This document shows positions 35,279 to 44,008 of a stretch of DNA of 64,000 bases, piece by piece. Made by a program: the position numbers and the translations under genes. Below the pieces are notes generated by a model. It had not been told where the DNA came from. It made no database searches and worked only from the letters and a program-made list of their open reading frames with translations. Origin of the DNA: Pseudomonadota bacterium (GTDB lineage: Bacteria; Pseudomonadota; Alphaproteobacteria; Sphingomonadales; Sphingomonadaceae); the NCBI GenBank assembly GCA_023458055.1, contig JAEXAW010000044.1:62001-126000 (forward strand). Reading direction: 5' to 3'. Every line of letters starts with the position of its first letter. Positions within the stretch are counted from its first letter, which is position 1.

Positions 35279-35364
35279 CGAGGTGGTCAACGATCATGCC
35301 AACCACCTCGAAACCGAGTGGTCAATTTATGTGCCGGGGTTGGTCAAAAAACGTGCCGCATACA
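35279..35364 (+). repeat. IS21 right-end repeats
   Basis: CGAGGTGGT (35279-35287) and ACCACCTCG (35302-35310) form a perfect 9-base inverted repeat just after istB. Two direct units sharing TGGTCAA and CGTGCCG-like cores begin at 35318 and 35340 (22-base spacing), and the end reads GCCGCATACA. These are normal IS21 terminal transposase sites. Confidence 0.6.
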
Positions 35365-35599
35365 ACCGCAGCAGCACAGCGAAAATGACTCGCACACTCA
35401 GCCGCGCATGTCTCAATTCAATGGCTAAATGAGGGCATGTCGGAACGGAACTGACAGACAGGTTTCGAGCCGCAAAAGTAAGGAAAGCTGCCGTTCGTTT
35501 GGTTCAGAGTTAACGAGCTACGCCGCTGACAGTTCGGACATTCCTAGGCTTAAGTCGCCGCGCCGAAGGAGGCTGCGCAAAAGCGCGGAGCCTAATCAA

Positions 35600-35631
35600 G
35601 GCAAAATGAACATTAGATTCTTCATTTTGCC
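35600..35631. repeat. Perfect 11-base stem at the end of the small minus-strand gene
   Basis: GGCAAAATGAA (35600-35610) and TTCATTTTGCC (35621-35631) pair perfectly around 10 bases and include the stop codon of the 35622-35888 frame. No U-tract follows on either strand, so it is not a standard intrinsic terminator. The preceding 35365-35599 shows no gene. Confidence 0.5.
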
Positions 35632-35888
35632 TGATCTTTGGGAAGGTCTGCGCCGTTCGACCATTTTGTCAAAGTGTAGGCACCAACGATGCGCAGATCA
35701 TCATCCACGGGGCGGAATACCACCTGGCGAGGACCATCGAGTTTCAAATGATCAATAAGGTTGCCGTCGTCATCCACAAAGTGGAGCAGCGCACTGCACG
35801 CGATCATTCGCGGAAAAATTGCACGGCAGTTCGGAAATATCTCGCCGCCTTGAGTAAAGCACAAAGCTGCCGGCTCATGGCATTTCAC
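35622..35888 (-). CDS. Small hypothetical protein
   Basis: The frame has 88 codons. The core, LLHFVDDDGNLIDHLKL followed by RQVVFRPVDDDLRIVGAYTL, looks like a genuine small beta-rich protein. No family is recognised. The first 27 residues are less convincing, and an internal ATG at about 35807 (MIACSALLHF) may be the true start. It lies on the opposite side of the palindromic promoter element (35924-35947) from the DUF2292 gene and could share that control. Confidence 0.5.
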   Translation of the reverse strand: MKCHEPAALCFTQGGEIFPNCRAIFPRMIACSALLHFVDDDGNLIDHLKLDGPRQVVFRPVDDDLRIVGAYTLTKWSNGADLPKDQAK

Positions 35889-35923
35889 TCTGTCGCTATA
35901 GTGGCACGCTTTGTCGCTGAAAA

Positions 35924-35947
35924 ATTGTCAACTAAATTACTTGAATT
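35924..35947 (+). promoter_or_regulatory. Palindromic operator in a probable promoter, copy 2
   Basis: This 24-base element matches copy 1 (29961-29984, minus strand) at 23 positions. TTGTCA (35925-35930) serves as a -35 box, and the imperfect palindrome CAACTAAATTACTTG (35929-35943) lies between it and an A-rich -10 region near 35948. The DUF2292 start codon is 63 bases downstream. The single change breaks one half-site, so binding may be weaker here. Confidence 0.6.
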
Positions 35948-36009
35948 AAAAATTGAACTGAGCGCGAGGGCAGGAGTGTCCACCTTCCGCACTAAAGGGA
36001 GTTGACTTC

Positions 36010-36180
36010 ATGGCAACGCAAGCTGGCCGAAACGGCCTCAGGCCTGACGAAATAGAGCGCGGCATGGCGCTTATCCGTGAAGCGCTTGCTGCGCTTGAAT
36101 TTGGCTCGATTGAGCTCACGGTGCATGAGGGCCGGATTGTTCAGATCGATACCGTACGCAAGCAACGCCTCGGCAAATAG
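36010..36180 (+). CDS. DUF2292 (YezD-like) small protein
   Basis: The 56-residue product ends with the DUF2292 pattern: ALIREALAALEFGSIELTVHEGRIVQIDTVRKQR. These small proteins occur widely next to sulfur and sulfonate uptake genes, but their function is not established. AAAGGGAG upstream is a good ribosome-binding site. A TonB receptor gene follows 85 bases later on the same strand, so the pair is probably one transcript from the palindromic promoter. Confidence 0.85.
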   Translation: MATQAGRNGLRPDEIERGMALIREALAALEFGSIELTVHEGRIVQIDTVRKQRLGK

Positions 36181-36265
36181 TCGCCTGATTTTTGAATCCC
36201 GTAAATTCTACCCGAGCTGACCGGACCACCGGAGGCATCGCGACCTGACCTTTCAAGGAGGAACG

Positions 36266-38743
36266 ATGACTCTATATTCCAATCTGCTCGCTGGCGCGGC
36301 TTTTGTCGCGCTGTTCATTGCCGCCCCCGTTGCTGCGGCGCCGCCAGAGGAGGGCGAAGCTGGTGTCACAGTGCCCGCCAATGACCCGCAAGACCAGCAA
36401 ACCTCGGCGGGCACCGGAGCGAGCGATCCGGTAAGCGATGAAATCGTCGTCACCGCCCGCCGCCGCGCGGAGAGTGCCCAGACGATCCCGCTTGCCATTT
36501 CAGTCGTTGGAGGCGACCATATCGACAATACCGGAAGCTTCAACGTCGGCCGTTTGCAGCAATTAACCCCGACGCTCCAATATTATTCCTCCAACCCGCG
36601 CAATACGGCGGTCAATATCCGCGGGATCGGTGCGCCGTTCGGGCTCACCAATGACGGCATCGAACAGGGCGTCGGCATCTATGTCGATGATGTCTATTAT
36701 GCGCGTATTGCCTCGGCGACGTTCGACTTTCTCGACGTAGCGCAGATTGAGGTGCTGCGCGGACCGCAAGGGACGCTCTATGGCAAGAACACCACCGCGG
36801 GCGCGATCAACATTTCGACCCGGCAGCCGACCTTTGATTTTGAAGCGCGCGCCGAACTCAGCGTCGGCAATCTCAATTTCAAACAGGCCAAGGCGGCGAT
36901 CTCCGGCCCGCTGACCGACACGCTCGCCGCCCGTGTTGCGCTATCGGCGACCAGCAGGCGCGGCACGCTCTATAATGAAACCAGTAATCGCTGGCTCCAA
37001 AGTCAGGATAATCTGGGGGTGCGCGGGCAGCTTTTGTGGGAGCCGAACGATGCTCTGAAGATCACGCTCGCTGGCGATTACAGCCAACAGGATGCGGTGT
37101 GCTGCGGCTCGGTGTTCGTGCGCACCGGCCCCACTCAGCGCGCGCTCAACCGACAATATGCAGCGCTCGCAGCGGCGCAAAATTATGTCGTCCCCAGCCT
37201 TAATCCGTTCGACCGGGTGACTGACCTTGATGCGACGCTCAATGCAGGGAACAAGGTCGGCGGCGCGGCGCTGACCGCGAAATGGGAGGTCGGCGGCGGC
37301 ACGCTCACCTCGATCACCGCTTGGCGCTTTTGGGACTGGAAACCGGAAAATGACCGCGACTTTACCGGCCTTCCCATTGTGACCAAATCCCAGAACCCGT
37401 CGCAGCAGGATCAGTTCACCCAGGAATTGCGCTATAACCGCAGCAGCGACGCGATCGATTTCGTCGCCGGTGCCTTCGCCTTCTACCAGCGGGTTGATAC
37501 GCAAGGGACCGAAGCGCATGGTGCCGCGTCAAGCCGCTGGAATATTGCCCCATCCAACGCTCTCTCGCGTGATCCCTCGGTGCTCGATGGGCTAACCGCG
37601 CGCAACACGCAATGGCTCAAAAATCTGAGCGCTGCATTGTTTGGGCAGTTGAGCTGGAAGCTCAGCGACGCGCTCACCATCCAGCCCGGCGTGCGGCTCA
37701 ACTATGACAAGAAGGAGGGCTATTACCAGCGCCGCGTCTTTGCCGGTGACGGCAGTGAATTGCTGAATGGTGCGACCGGCGCGGTCAATGCCGCGCGCCT
37801 CGCGATCTTCGCGCCCCAGTTGATCGCGCCCAAGTTCAGTGACTGGAATTTCAGCTATGACCTCACCACAAGCTACAAGTTCGACCGCGATCTGCTGGGC
37901 TATGTGACCTATGCCAAAAGCTTCAAATCGGGCGGGATCAACCAGAATGGTGTGCCCGCCGATGCAAGCGGCATACCGATCCTTGCAGCCGGAACGGTGA
38001 AACCGGAATCGGTCAACCATTTCGAAGCGGGCCTGAAATCGCAATTTTGGGATCGCCGCGTGACGCTCAACCTGTCGGCCTTCCGCACCGACATCAAGGA
38101 CTATCAGGCCAATGTGAATAACGGCCAGTTCGGGGTGCTGCGCGGCTATCTTGCCAATGCAGGCAAGGTGCGCACGCAAGGCTTCGAGTGGGATTTTTCG
38201 GTGCGGCCAAACGAGCGGTTCAACGCTTATGTGAACGGCGCTTATACCGATGCGACCTACCGCAAATTTGTCGATGCGCCGTGCCCGCCGGAACTGTCCG
38301 GCGGCACCACCGCGGCGGCAGGACAGACGCCGAGCGCCCCCGGCACCCCCGGCGGCCTTAGCCCCGCCAATTGCGATATTTCCGGCCAGCGGCTTCCCGG
38401 CGTTTCGAAATGGGCGCTGTCTTTCGGCGCGGAAGCCAACACGCCTGCGCACCTCCTTGGTAAAGAAGGTGAGGTCTATTTGGGCTATGACGGAAGCTAT
38501 CGGTCGCGCTTTTCCTCCAACCCTTCGCCATCAGCCTATACCTGGATTGACGGGTATAGCCTGTCGAATTTCCGCGCCGGATTCCGCACCCCGGAAGGGC
38601 TCGACATTTATGGCTGGGTCAGGAACGCTTTTAGCAAAAATTATTTCGAGCAGCTGATGGTCGGTCCGGGCAATACCGGCCTCATCGTCGGTTTGCCCGG
38701 CGATCCGCAAAGCTGGGGGGCGACGGTGAAGCTACAATTCTGA
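36266..38743 (+). CDS. TonB-dependent receptor downstream of DUF2292
   Basis: The 825-residue outer-membrane receptor has a signal peptide (to PVAAAPP), a TonB box-like EIVVTARRR near residue 60, a plug (VNIRGIGAPFGLTNDGIEQG, VEVLRGPQGTLYGKNT) and a barrel ending in VKLQF. An AAGGAGG ribosome-binding site just before the ATG is the best in this region. Its company (DUF2292, Rrf2-type operator) suggests uptake of a sulfur- or iron-related ligand, which is inference. It is convergent with another receptor gene. Confidence 0.93.
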   Translation: MTLYSNLLAGAAFVALFIAAPVAAAPPEEGEAGVTVPANDPQDQQTSAGTGASDPVSDEIVVTARRRAESAQTIPLAISVVGGDHIDNTGSFNVGRLQQLTPTLQYYSSNPRNTAVNIRGIGAPFGLTNDGIEQGVGIYVDDVYYARIASATFDFLDVAQIEVLRGPQGTLYGKNTTAGAINISTRQPTFDFEARAELSVGNLNFKQAKAAISGPLTDTLAARVALSATSRRGTLYNETSNRWLQSQDNLGVRGQLLWEPNDALKITLAGDYSQQDAVCCGSVFVRTGPTQRALNRQYAALAAAQNYVVPSLNPFDRVTDLDATLNAGNKVGGAALTAKWEVGGGTLTSITAWRFWDWKPENDRDFTGLPIVTKSQNPSQQDQFTQELRYNRSSDAIDFVAGAFAFYQRVDTQGTEAHGAASSRWNIAPSNALSRDPSVLDGLTARNTQWLKNLSAALFGQLSWKLSDALTIQPGVRLNYDKKEGYYQRRVFAGDGSELLNGATGAVNAARLAIFAPQLIAPKFSDWNFSYDLTTSYKFDRDLLGYVTYAKSFKSGGINQNGVPADASGIPILAAGTVKPESVNHFEAGLKSQFWDRRVTLNLSAFRTDIKDYQANVNNGQFGVLRGYLANAGKVRTQGFEWDFSVRPNERFNAYVNGAYTDATYRKFVDAPCPPELSGGTTAAAGQTPSAPGTPGGLSPANCDISGQRLPGVSKWALSFGAEANTPAHLLGKEGEVYLGYDGSYRSRFSSNPSPSAYTWIDGYSLSNFRAGFRTPEGLDIYGWVRNAFSKNYFEQLMVGPGNTGLIVGLPGDPQSWGATVKLQF

Positions 38744-39197
38744 CAGCGGTTAATCTCTTGCGCAATGGGCGGATTTGGTAGCCTCGCGGGTCGGGCTCGT
38801 TCATACCTTTCATTTGTGCTCACGTACAATCCTGGACTGATGTAAATTCAAAAGTGAATTAGCTGCTCGGCGAAACCGGCGGCGATACGATGAACTGGCT
38901 GGGCGAAACGACCCCGCAAGCCGGATAAGGCGGGGTCAACGGCGAATTCATCCGCCCGTTGGCCTCGCTGGTTTTGGCGGTGGTGACTATGGGACTGAAC
39001 CAATCCTCCCACAACGAGCGGCCGAGCGGGCGCACCAAAGCCCATTTGGACAGCTCAGCATTTTTAGCGCGGAGAAAGAATCCCGCCCTTCAAGATGCAG
39101 AGATGAATGACCGTTGTTGGCCAAATGATTGATGCGGTTGGAACCGCTCTATCAGCGCTGGCGGCTTTATCATTCGCTCCGCGGCAGTGCGTTGGGG
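38744..39197. other. Gene-free region between two convergent TonB receptor genes
   Basis: These 454 bases contain no convincing gene. One perfect 8-base stem, GACCCCGC/GCGGGGTC (38910-38917 and 38930-38937), lies in the middle without a U-tract. On the minus strand a frame near 38870-39070 reads like protein for about 65 residues but lacks a good start and family. It may be the debris of a former gene. Confidence 0.4.
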
Positions 39198-41585
39198 TCA
39201 GAAACGCACCGTACCGACGACGCCCAAGGTCCTCGGCTCCGACGCCTGAACACGCACGGCGGTGCTGCCCGGGAACACCGTGTTGTTCAGCCCGAGCGCG
39301 CCGCCAAGCGGTTGATAGACCACCAGCGGGCGATAATGGGTGTTGGTGAGGTTGCGGGCAAATAGCGCGAGCGACCAGCGATCATTGGCGCCTTCAAGCG
39401 CAAGCCGCGCGCCGAGGAGCGCATAGCCATCGGCAATCGCTTGCGGGTTGCCGTCATTGATCGTGCCGACAAACTGGTCTGCGGTGAGCGCGAGGTTAGC
39501 GTTGGCATTCCAGCGCATTCCGCTCGAGCCGATATCGCCGCCCCAATCGACCGCAACATTCCCCACCCATTTGGGCGAGAAGCTGTTGGGCTTGCCGGTT
39601 AGGTCCTGCGTACCCGGAAGGCCCGGCAGGTTGGACGCATTGCGGAAAGAGGTGAATTTCGAGTCGAGATAGGCAAGCGATGCGGTTACCGAAAAATCGC
39701 GCACCGGTGTGATGATCGTATCAAATTCAAAGCCTTGCTGGCGCAGATTACCGGCATTGCGCACGGTGAAGCTGACCCCGTCAAAGGCGCGATCCTGGAA
39801 GCCCGCAATGTCCATGCGGTACAGCGTCAAATTAGCCTTGAGCGCACGATCAAGCCAGCTCGATTTGACGCCAAGTTCATAATTTTTAACCGTCTCGCGA
39901 TCGAACAAACGCTTGGTCGAGATGAGGTTGCCATTGCCATCCACCACCGAGAGCGAGGGCGTGCCACCGCCGCTATTATAGCCGCCCGATTTGTATCCGG
40001 TCGAATGGTTGGCAAACAGCATCAGGTCGCGCGTCGGCTTGTAGTTGAGGCTGACGCGATAGGTGAAGCGATCTTCCTTGATCGACGGGAAGGTCAGCTT
40101 TTCGTTCGCGCGCAAGGTTTGGGTGAACGGGCTAGAAACCTGATCATAGGTGCCGGACTTTTTATCCGTGGTCCAGCGTCCGCCGAGCGTCAGCGTCAGC
40201 GTATCGGTGAAATGGATATTACCTTGGGCATAAGCGGCGAGGCTGCGCACATGCTGGAAGACATGCTGGTCGGTGGCCGCGACACCATGGGTTGTGTTAT
40301 AATAATTGGTGCACGCCGTGCGCGCCGCTCCGGCGGGAACCAATATGCCACAAAATTGCGTGCCCATGTTCAAGGTTTCGCCAAGCTTGAAATCCTCGTC
40401 GAAATAATAAAGCCCTGCGACCATATCAAATGCACCGCCGAGCCATTGCTTTTCCGGCGAGATGAATTGCAGTTCATGGTTCTGGCTCTTGGAATCGAAC
40501 AGGCTGCGGCGCGAGGCGAGTGAGACCGGGAAATAGACGATATCGCCATCAAGCTGGTCGTTGGTCCACACACGGTAGCTGTTGATGAGCTTGAGCGTCG
40601 ATGAACCGACATCGAGCGAGGCCGTGCTCGACACGCCCCAGTTTTTGTCGACCAACCCGCTCGCCATATATTGGTTCATATACCGGTCGGACAAATTGAT
40701 GTCCGGACCACCATTGAAGGCTGCCTGGATGAAGGCGAGGCGTGCCGGGCTCACCGAATTGGCGTCAAAATCGAAATTGGCAACGCCGTCGCCCTTGAGC
40801 TTGGTATAATCACCGCGCAGGATCCATTGGAGATTACCAAAGTCGGATTTGAGCGTCGCCCGGAACGACATATCATCGGAACCGCCATAGCGTTTGCCAT
40901 CAAGCTTGTTCTTCCACGGCCCCTTATACCATTGGCCCATGCCCGCAACGCGCAGCGCGACATTTTCGGCAACGGGCACGTTGACATGGCCGGAGATTTT
41001 GTAGCGGTCGAACGAGCCGACTTCGCCGCTCACCTGCCCGGAAAATTCGTCCTGAGGAAGCGCGCTGCGGAGCGACAATGCACCCACGCTGGCGTTGCGG
41101 CCGAACAAGGTTCCCTGCGGGCCGCGCAACACTTCGACGCCATCCATATCGAGAAACGCGCCGAGGATCGAGCCCGAACGCGGTACATAGACGCCATCGA
41201 CGAACACGGCGACGCTGGGTTCTATCAGCGTGTTGGCAAGCGAGCCGACGCCGCGGATGCCGATGCGGGTCGAACCGGTGTTGGACGAGCGCACCGTCTG
41301 GAAGTTCGTCGCGACCTTGCCGAGATCAAGGATCGTCGCGACATTCGCTTTTTCCAGGGCTTCTTCATTATAGGCGGCAATCGAGATCGGCACGCTTTGC
41401 ACATTTTCCGAACGCTTCTGCGCGGTGACGACAATCTCGCCAGCTGCAGCTTCGGGAGCTGCGCTGTCGGCCTGGACCGGGTCAGCGGCGGCGGTTGTTT
41501 CCTGCGCGGCGAGCGGCTGGATTGCGACAAGCGCGAAGGTCGATGCAATCAGGCTGGTAGTGCAACGAAAGACGGTGCGTGACAT
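39198..41585 (-). CDS. TonB-dependent receptor of the catabolic cluster
   Basis: The 795-residue outer-membrane receptor has a signal peptide (to LAAQE), the TonB box-like EIVVTAQKR near residue 50, a plug (RIGIRGVGSLANTLIEPS, VEVLRGPQGTLFGRNAS) and a barrel ending in GTVRF. It lies 94 bases downstream of the YeiH gene on the same strand and is probably the outer-membrane entry point for the substrate of the upstream enzymes, from either the same or its own promoter. Confidence 0.93.
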   Translation of the reverse strand: MSRTVFRCTTSLIASTFALVAIQPLAAQETTAAADPVQADSAAPEAAAGEIVVTAQKRSENVQSVPISIAAYNEEALEKANVATILDLGKVATNFQTVRSSNTGSTRIGIRGVGSLANTLIEPSVAVFVDGVYVPRSGSILGAFLDMDGVEVLRGPQGTLFGRNASVGALSLRSALPQDEFSGQVSGEVGSFDRYKISGHVNVPVAENVALRVAGMGQWYKGPWKNKLDGKRYGGSDDMSFRATLKSDFGNLQWILRGDYTKLKGDGVANFDFDANSVSPARLAFIQAAFNGGPDINLSDRYMNQYMASGLVDKNWGVSSTASLDVGSSTLKLINSYRVWTNDQLDGDIVYFPVSLASRRSLFDSKSQNHELQFISPEKQWLGGAFDMVAGLYYFDEDFKLGETLNMGTQFCGILVPAGAARTACTNYYNTTHGVAATDQHVFQHVRSLAAYAQGNIHFTDTLTLTLGGRWTTDKKSGTYDQVSSPFTQTLRANEKLTFPSIKEDRFTYRVSLNYKPTRDLMLFANHSTGYKSGGYNSGGGTPSLSVVDGNGNLISTKRLFDRETVKNYELGVKSSWLDRALKANLTLYRMDIAGFQDRAFDGVSFTVRNAGNLRQQGFEFDTIITPVRDFSVTASLAYLDSKFTSFRNASNLPGLPGTQDLTGKPNSFSPKWVGNVAVDWGGDIGSSGMRWNANANLALTADQFVGTINDGNPQAIADGYALLGARLALEGANDRWSLALFARNLTNTHYRPLVVYQPLGGALGLNNTVFPGSTAVRVQASEPRTLGVVGTVRF

Positions 41586-41679
41586 AAAGAGGCTCCTCCC
41601 ACTATGTTATTTCTTGTCGCAATAAGGACTTAAACCGACCAATATTTCTCATTTGACGACATAATTTTCCGAATTCACG

Positions 41680-42672
41680 TCATCTCAGGTAGGTGACCCA
41701 GCCGATTACGAGTAAGGCGAGAAATATTGTTTCAATGACCATGAGAATGACCGGGCGAATGCCGACCTTGCGCAATTCGCCGAGCCGCGTTTTCATGCCG
41801 ATGGCGGTCATCGAGATGACGAGGCACCAGCGCGACAGATCGCTGCCGAAATCGGTGACGGCTTTGGGCAATATGGCGAGCGAGTTGATCGCGGCCGCGA
41901 TGACGAACCCGACCACAAACCATGGCAGCAGCGGCGGGCGTTCTCCTTCGCCTTGCGCCTGTTGCCGCCCCAAATGGGTGGCGAGCAGGATGACCGGCAG
42001 AAGCATGGCGACACGCAGCAGCTTGACGACCGTTGCGACATTGCCGGTTTCGGGTGAAATGGCATAGCCTGCACCCACGACCTGCGCGACGTCATGAATG
42101 GTCGCGCCGATGAAGATGCCGGCGCTTTGATGATCGAACCCCAGGAGATTGGCGATCAGTGGATAGAGGATCATCGCCAAGGTCGAGAGCGCCGAGACGC
42201 CGATCACCGTGAAGATCGTCGCCTGCTCCTTCTTCTCGTGTGGCGGGAGCGCCGCCGAAAGCGCCATCGCTGCGGACGCACCGCAAATCGCGGTCGCACC
42301 GCCCGAGAGCAATCCGAACAGCGGGTTGAATCCCATCGCCCGCGCCAGCAGGATCGAGACCCCGATGGTCAATGCGACGCTGAGGCACAGCATGCCGATG
42401 AGCTCGAAGCCGAGCGAACTCACATCGCTCCAACCGATCCGGAGGCCTAAAAGCACGACGCCGATCCGGAGCAGCGTACGGGCAGAAAATTCGACCCCCG
42501 GTTTGGCTTCCTCGGTATCCGCCAGGAAATTGAGCGCGATGCCGAGCAGTAACGCATAGAGCATCACCGGGGCGCTATAATGTTCCGACAGGAAGGTCGC
42601 GGCGACGCCCACGACAGTAGCGGCGGCGACACCGGGCAGGTGCGCCTTCATCTTGACGATCAGGTCATTCAT
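41680..42672 (-). CDS. YeiH/UPF0324 family putative sulfate exporter
   Basis: The 330-residue protein has about nine to ten membrane helices and the YeiH signatures LLRIGVVLLGLRI, SGGATAICGASAAMALS and IFIGATIHDVAQVVGAGYAIS. The family is annotated as putative sulfate exporters, with sulfite or sulfate as proposed substrates. The ATG at 42672 overlaps the stop of the MFS gene by four bases, which fixes the start. An exporter for inorganic sulfur next to a TauD-type dioxygenase fits desulfonation, as inference. Confidence 0.88.
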   Translation of the reverse strand: MNDLIVKMKAHLPGVAAATVVGVAATFLSEHYSAPVMLYALLLGIALNFLADTEEAKPGVEFSARTLLRIGVVLLGLRIGWSDVSSLGFELIGMLCLSVALTIGVSILLARAMGFNPLFGLLSGGATAICGASAAMALSAALPPHEKKEQATIFTVIGVSALSTLAMILYPLIANLLGFDHQSAGIFIGATIHDVAQVVGAGYAISPETGNVATVVKLLRVAMLLPVILLATHLGRQQAQGEGERPPLLPWFVVGFVIAAAINSLAILPKAVTDFGSDLSRWCLVISMTAIGMKTRLGELRKVGIRPVILMVIETIFLALLVIGWVTYLR

Positions 42673-43961
42673 GGCTGGGGGCTTACCGCTTTCCGTTGAT
42701 CCATGTCGGTGAGGTAATGCGACCGGGCGAGCGCGAAGATGATCGCTGCCGCGACGCAGGTAATCGGCAAGGTGCAAAGTGCGCCGGAAAGACCAATCGC
42801 ATCGGCGATCCGCCCGGTGATAATCGGTCCCGGTGCAAGACCGATCAGATTATTGGCGAGCGTGAGTGTCGCAAACGCGGTGCCATGGATCGCCAGCGGC
42901 GTGAGGTTCGCAACCATCGCGCCGGCGGGCCCGGTCGTGCCCGCAACGAGGAACATCGCAACGCCCAGCATCACCAGCTGTAGCGGGCCGGGGGGCAACA
43001 GGAAGGCGGTCAGCAACGCTGCGGCACTCCCGAGCGAGAAGAAGATAGCGAGACGGATCTTATTCTCCGGTTCCTGCCGCGCCATCCTGTCGCTGATCGC
43101 GCCGCAGACGATCATGCCGGTCCCGCAGATCAGCAAATAGAACGCGGCGAGCTTGCCTGCATCGGCCAGCGAGAGCGCATAAGAGCGCGTAAAATAGGTT
43201 GGAAGCCACGCCGGGAGCGCGCCCGCCGCATAAAGCTGGAGTCCGCTCGCGAGATAGGTGAGTTTGACCGTGCGGCCCTTGAAGAGATCGCCAAGGTGGA
43301 GCGATTTGCTGGCATCGTCTTTATCCACTTGGGTCAGTTGGGCAATGCGACCTTCCTTGACCACGAGCGGATAGAGGAGCGCGATGATAAGACCGCCCAC
43401 GCCGATCAGCATGAAAGCTGTGCGCCAGCCATGGCTCGCCGCAACAATGCCGCCGAGCGCAACGCCCAGCACCTGCCCCATCAGCCCGCCCGCCATGAAG
43501 GCCGCCGACAAGGTGGCGCGCATTCTCGATGGAAACACGCTGATGACAACCGCGATGCCGACGCTGCCATAAGCCGCTTCGCCGACACCGACGAGCATGC
43601 GCCCGATCAGCATTTCCGGGTAGCTGCGCGCCATCGCGCACATGATGGTGGCGACGCTCCACAGCACGGCCATCAGCGTGAGGCTTTTGACCCGCCCCCA
43701 GCGGTCCGCCGCGAGCGACAGCGGAAACGTCAAAAGCCCCACCATCAGCGCGACGATACCGGAGAGAAGGCCCAGCTGCGCGTCGGTGACATGCCATTCC
43801 GCCTTCAACAGCGGGAATACGGCGTTCAGCACCTGCCGCGCCATATAGTCCGAAATGAGGAGGCCAAAACTGAGCGCGAAGACGATCCAGCTATAGGCGG
43901 TCGCGCGATCCGGGCCGTTTTCGGGGGCAGTTGATGCGCTATTGTGCGGGATCGCCGCCAT
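42669..43961 (-). CDS. MFS transporter
   Basis: The 430-residue permease has twelve predicted helices and the MFS loop motif between helices 2 and 3 (SLAADRWGRVKS). LLISDYMARQVLNAVFPLLKAEW at the N-terminus resembles anion/aromatic-acid or hexuronate-type permeases common in sphingomonad catabolic clusters. It overlaps the YeiH start by four bases and probably brings the cluster's substrate across the inner membrane. Confidence 0.9.
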   Translation of the reverse strand: MAAIPHNSASTAPENGPDRATAYSWIVFALSFGLLISDYMARQVLNAVFPLLKAEWHVTDAQLGLLSGIVALMVGLLTFPLSLAADRWGRVKSLTLMAVLWSVATIMCAMARSYPEMLIGRMLVGVGEAAYGSVGIAVVISVFPSRMRATLSAAFMAGGLMGQVLGVALGGIVAASHGWRTAFMLIGVGGLIIALLYPLVVKEGRIAQLTQVDKDDASKSLHLGDLFKGRTVKLTYLASGLQLYAAGALPAWLPTYFTRSYALSLADAGKLAAFYLLICGTGMIVCGAISDRMARQEPENKIRLAIFFSLGSAAALLTAFLLPPGPLQLVMLGVAMFLVAGTTGPAGAMVANLTPLAIHGTAFATLTLANNLIGLAPGPIITGRIADAIGLSGALCTLPITCVAAAIIFALARSHYLTDMDQRKAVSPQP

Positions 43962-44008
43962 TATCTGCCGCCTCTCTTCTGTCTCGTCGGCCCGTGCGAC
44001 ACTTGCTG

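Larger units (their letters stand above)
34473..35364 (+). mobile_element. Truncated IS21-family element (istA tail, istB, right end)
   Basis: The stretch contains the istA tail, a full istB and a repeat-bearing right end that finishes near GCCGCATACA. The left end and the catalytic transposase are missing, so the element cannot move on its own. It joins directly to the broken nuclease-like gene. Confidence 0.7.

Noticed and set aside
37592..38452. 286-codon minus-strand frame in the second TonB receptor
   Set aside because: Antisense shadow; no start context and no known fold.
40671..41582. 303-codon plus-strand frame in the third TonB receptor
   Set aside because: Antisense of the signal peptide, plug and barrel; not a gene.
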